A DNA stretch of 64,000 bases from assembly GCF_039503195.1 (NCBI RefSeq), contig NZ_JBCJKP010000001.1, positions 10,416,001 to 10,480,000 of the forward strand. The letters run 5' to 3'. A program made the translations under genes and the position numbers. The stretch comes from Streptomyces mirabilis. Lineage in GTDB: Bacteria > Actinomycetota > Actinomycetes > Streptomycetales > Streptomycetaceae. Below, piece by piece: positions 61,693 to 64,000 of this stretch (the stretch's first letter is position 1; every line of letters starts with the position of its first letter). Under the pieces are notes generated by a model. The model did no database searches. It was not told the origin of the DNA and saw only the letters and a program-made list of their open reading frames with translations.

Positions 61693-62689
61693 CGTACGCC
61701 GCCTGCGCATCCTCCAGCACCTGGCCGCCTACGGAACCGTCGCGGCCACGGCGGACGCGCTGCACCTGACCGCACCGGCCGTCTCCCAGCACCTCGCCGC
61801 CCTGCAGAAGGAGGCCGGCACGCCCGTCGTCGAGAAACACGGCCGCACGCTGCGTCTGACCGCCGCGGGGGAACTGCTGGTGGCCCACACCGAGGTCATC
61901 CTGGCAGAGCTCGCGGCGGCCGAGTCCGGCCTGGCCGCGATGAAAGGCGGCCGCCGCGGGACGGTACGGATCAGCGCCTTCGCGTCCGCGGCCCGCACGC
62001 TTGTCCCGCCCTTGTTCGAACGTCTCACCGGCACCGGCACCGGCACCGGCACCGGCACCGGCACCGGCACCGATCCCGCCCCCGACAACGGCACCGGTGC
62101 CGCCCGGGATCTCTCGCTGCGGCTCTCCGTCCAGGAGCCCGACGAAGCCCTCGACGAACTCCACAAACGCTCGACCGACCTTGCCCTGGTGCACAGCTAC
62201 ACCGTGCTGCCGCGCAGTGTCCCCGCGGCATGGGAGCAGACAGTCCTGATGGAAGAACCGGTCCTCCTCGCCCTGCATCCCGACCAAGCCGGTCGGGAGG
62301 GCCTCACCGCCGGTCAGCCCGCGGACCTGTCCCGTCTGGCGCATGTGCCGTGGTTGACCCCCGGCCCGGAGACCTCCTGCTACGAGATGATCCAGCGGGC
62401 CTGCGGCGCGGCCGGCTTCGTCCCGGACATCCGGGCCTCCAGCAGCGACTTCTCCGTGCTGACGGCTCTGGCCGCCGCCGACGCCGGTGCCGTCCTGGTG
62501 CCCCGCATGGCTCTGCCGGACCACACCGCGCCCCTCAGCCTCCACCCCCTGGTCCGTCCCGTGTCCCGGACCGTCTTCACGGTCAGTCGCGCGGGCACCG
62601 GCAAACACCCCGACCTGCGGGCCGTACTGGACCTCCTGCACGAGACGGCCACGGCACTCGACGACAGGACCGCCGGCCGGCCCCGGTGA
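61685..62689 (+). CDS. LysR-family regulator with a Thr-Gly repeat tract
   Basis: A 334-residue LysR regulator: helix-turn-helix LRILQHLAAYGTVAATADAL, HLTAPAVSQHLAALQKEAGT (residues about 5-45) and an effector domain (GTVRISAFASAARTLVPPLF, VLMEEPVLLALHPDQAG, VPWLTPGPETSCYEMI). Between residues about 114 and 130 lies a run of Thr-Gly pairs encoded by a CACCGG repeat; typical relatives have no such insert. The GTG start at 61685 overlaps the exporter gene by eight bases. Confidence 0.9.
   Translation: MLDVRRLRILQHLAAYGTVAATADALHLTAPAVSQHLAALQKEAGTPVVEKHGRTLRLTAAGELLVAHTEVILAELAAAESGLAAMKGGRRGTVRISAFASAARTLVPPLFERLTGTGTGTGTGTGTGTDPAPDNGTGAARDLSLRLSVQEPDEALDELHKRSTDLALVHSYTVLPRSVPAAWEQTVLMEEPVLLALHPDQAGREGLTAGQPADLSRLAHVPWLTPGPETSCYEMIQRACGAAGFVPDIRASSSDFSVLTALAAADAGAVLVPRMALPDHTAPLSLHPLVRPVSRTVFTVSRAGTGKHPDLRAVLDLLHETATALDDRTAGRPR
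62026..62072 (+). repeat. Hexanucleotide microsatellite inside a LysR gene
   Basis: Nearly eight copies of CACCGG in tandem, encoding alternating Thr and Gly. Slippage would change length by six bases without breaking the frame, so the linker between two parts of the effector domain can vary in length. Confidence 0.92.
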
Positions 62690-62775
62690 TCGCGACGACC
62701 TCCCCACGCAACCTCGAAGAGCGCTGTCCCCTCATACCAGGGGAACCCACCCGGGTACTCGGAGAGGAGCGCCTG

Positions 62776-64000
62776 TTGGCCCGTCAGCTGTCCCGCCGGA
62801 AGTTCATGGTCTACTCGCTCGCGGCGTCCACACTGACCCTCGCGGCGCCCGTCGGCTGCGACACGTCGTCGGCGGAGGGTGCCGAGCCCACCGCGGCGGA
62901 GGCGCACGGGCCCTCCCGCGTCCTGGTGACCGGCGCGGACGAGGAGATGCTGGTCCTGGAGGTCACCGCCGCCAACAAGGTGGTCCTACGACTGCCGCGC
63001 GTCGAGGTCGGGCAGGGCATCACGACCGCGGTCGCCATGATGATCGCCGAGGAACTGGACGCCCGGCTCGTCGACGTCGACGTCCCCCTCGCCGAGGCGC
63101 GGACCAAGGGGAACCAGTACACCGGCGGCTCGAGTTCCGTCCGTTCCCTGTACGGTCCCGCCCGCGCGCTCGCCGCCACCGCCCGGGCCCGGCTGGTGAC
63201 CGCGGCCGCCCGGCGCTGGCACCTGCCCGCCCGGAGCCTGCGTACCCGGGACACGATGGTGGTCGCCCCCGACGGCCGTACGGCCACCTTCGGATCGCTG
63301 ACGGCGGCCGCCGCCCGGATCCAGCGGCCCGACGTGTCGAGCAGGCCCAAGCCCGCGTCCGAGCACAAGGTGATCGGACGGCCGACGGGCCGGATCGACG
63401 CGCGGGACATCGTCACGGGCAAGGCGAAGTACGCCGGGGACCTGGAGGTGGCCGGGGCGAAGCCGACCGTGGTGGCCCGGTCGCCGACGCTCGGTGGGCG
63501 CGTCGTCTCGGTCGACGACCGTGCGGCCCGCGCGATGCCCGGCGTCCACGCGGTGGTCAAGGTCGCCGGCGGCGTCGCCGTGGTGGCGGAGTCCTTCCAC
63601 CACGCTTTCAAAGCCCGTGACGCCCTGCGCATCACCTGGCGGCCGGGGCCGCTGGCGTCGTTGTCCGACGCCGTCATCCGGTCCCGGTTACGCGCCGCCG
63701 TTCCCTCGGTCGGCGCGCCGCCACGCGGATCGGCGCAGGTCGAGGGCGAGTTCGAGTTCGCCTTCGTCAGCCACGCCCCGATGGAGGTGCTGACCGCGGT
63801 GGCGGACGTACGCGCCGACCGGGCCGAGATCTGGTTCTCCTCCCAGACACCGATGGACGCGCGCGAGAGCATCGCCTCGGCGATCGGGCTGCCGAAGTCG
63901 AAGGTCCGCGTCCATGTCGTGCGCGGCGGCGGCTCGTTCGGCCGGCGGCTGAACTACGATGCCGCGATCGAGGCCGCCCTGATCTCGAAGGCGGCACGGC
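62776..64000 (+). CDS. Molybdenum hydroxylase large subunit (xanthine dehydrogenase/IorB type), 3' end outside window
   Basis: The TTG at 62776 has AGGAG seven bases upstream and begins a twin-arginine-type leader (RQLSRRKFMVYSLAASTLTL). The protein continues with VVLRLPRVEVGQGITTAVAM, the sequence YTGGSSSVRSLYGPARALAA, IDARDIVTGKAKYAGDLEVA (start of the aldehyde oxidase a/b-hammerhead domain) and FVSHAPMEVLTAVADVR, SQTPMDARESIASAIGL, RGGGSFGRRLNYDAAIEAAL. These are the molybdopterin-binding motifs of isoquinoline 1-oxidoreductase beta-type subunits. It is exported with cofactor, usually with a small 2Fe-2S partner, not present upstream here. The frame is open to the window end. Confidence 0.9.
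   Translation, partial: MARQLSRRKFMVYSLAASTLTLAAPVGCDTSSAEGAEPTAAEAHGPSRVLVTGADEEMLVLEVTAANKVVLRLPRVEVGQGITTAVAMMIAEELDARLVDVDVPLAEARTKGNQYTGGSSSVRSLYGPARALAATARARLVTAAARRWHLPARSLRTRDTMVVAPDGRTATFGSLTAAAARIQRPDVSSRPKPASEHKVIGRPTGRIDARDIVTGKAKYAGDLEVAGAKPTVVARSPTLGGRVVSVDDRAARAMPGVHAVVKVAGGVAVVAESFHHAFKARDALRITWRPGPLASLSDAVIRSRLRAAVPSVGAPPRGSAQVEGEFEFAFVSHAPMEVLTAVADVRADRAEIWFSSQTPMDARESIASAIGLPKSKVRVHVVRGGGSFGRRLNYDAAIEAALISKAAR

Overview
The window is a high-GC actinobacterial chromosome segment, almost certainly Streptomyces or a close relative. Codon third positions are nearly all G or C, GTG and TTG starts are common, there are many four-base GTGA/ATGA gene overlaps, and the families present (IclR, MmyB-type XRE, SMI1/KNR4, GerMN lipoprotein, encapsulin with DyP) are typical of that group. 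No rRNA, tRNA or CRISPR array was seen. It reads as an accessory, heavily rearranged part of a chromosome: intact operons are separated by patches of truncated genes.

Layout. 1-6600: end of an IclR regulator, an MFS exporter, a secreted GH5 glycosidase with three C-terminal repeats, a methyltransferase and a TAT-exported phosphoesterase. 6603-13018: a putative biological-conflict (defence) locus, with an S-4TM pore-forming effector facing a large kinase-like/NB-ARC/WD40 STAND protein; a broken partial copy of the kinase-like domain lies between them, and the STAND gene carries a one-base frameshift. 13046-15295: abutting fragments of a ricin-lectin, a penicillin-binding protein, a universal stress protein and an NTF2-like protein. 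15475-29080: a persulfide/sulfide-handling island with DUF302, two metallo-beta-lactamase/rhodanese fusions, several rhodaneses, TauE/SafE exporters, OsmC, two sulfide:quinone oxidoreductase-like flavoproteins, TusE/DsrC, DsrE, a SHOCT-multicopper oxidase pair and a CstR-like repressor. Eight near-identical ATACCCC-GGGGTAT palindromes mark its promoters, so it looks like one CstR regulon.

29100-30800: decayed histidine kinase, GyrI-like and membrane-protein genes. 30894-35341: a membrane-anchored phosphoesterase and an efeO-efeB iron pair without efeU. 35395-38310: kdpA and flavin monooxygenase remnants around an intact DUF429 gene and a small unknown gene. 38571-48408: oxidoreductases (serine hydrolase, aldo/keto reductase, alcohol dehydrogenase, two SDRs) with XRE and LysR regulators, a truncated molybdopterin oxidoreductase, DUF1345 and Nudix genes. 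48637-50440: an encapsulin nanocompartment operon with a DyP peroxidase carrying a cargo-loading tail. 50719-52958: an SMI1/KNR4 gene split by an IS5-family element whose CTAG duplication can be read. 53131-56496: an SDR/hydrolase/ABM operon divergent from an AraC regulator. 56702-58538: DUF3152 and histidine kinase remnants and a GerMN lipoprotein. 58304-60625: small VOC, ArsR-SRPBCC fusion (with a 24-bp operator palindrome) and DinB-like genes. 60763-64000: an EamA exporter overlapping a LysR regulator that contains a hexanucleotide microsatellite, then the start of a molybdenum hydroxylase large subunit that runs off the window.

The best candidates for new biology are the S-4TM/kinase-like STAND locus and the multi-operon CstR-type regulon. 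Several one-base frameshifts fall in C or G runs and may be assembly errors rather than mutations.
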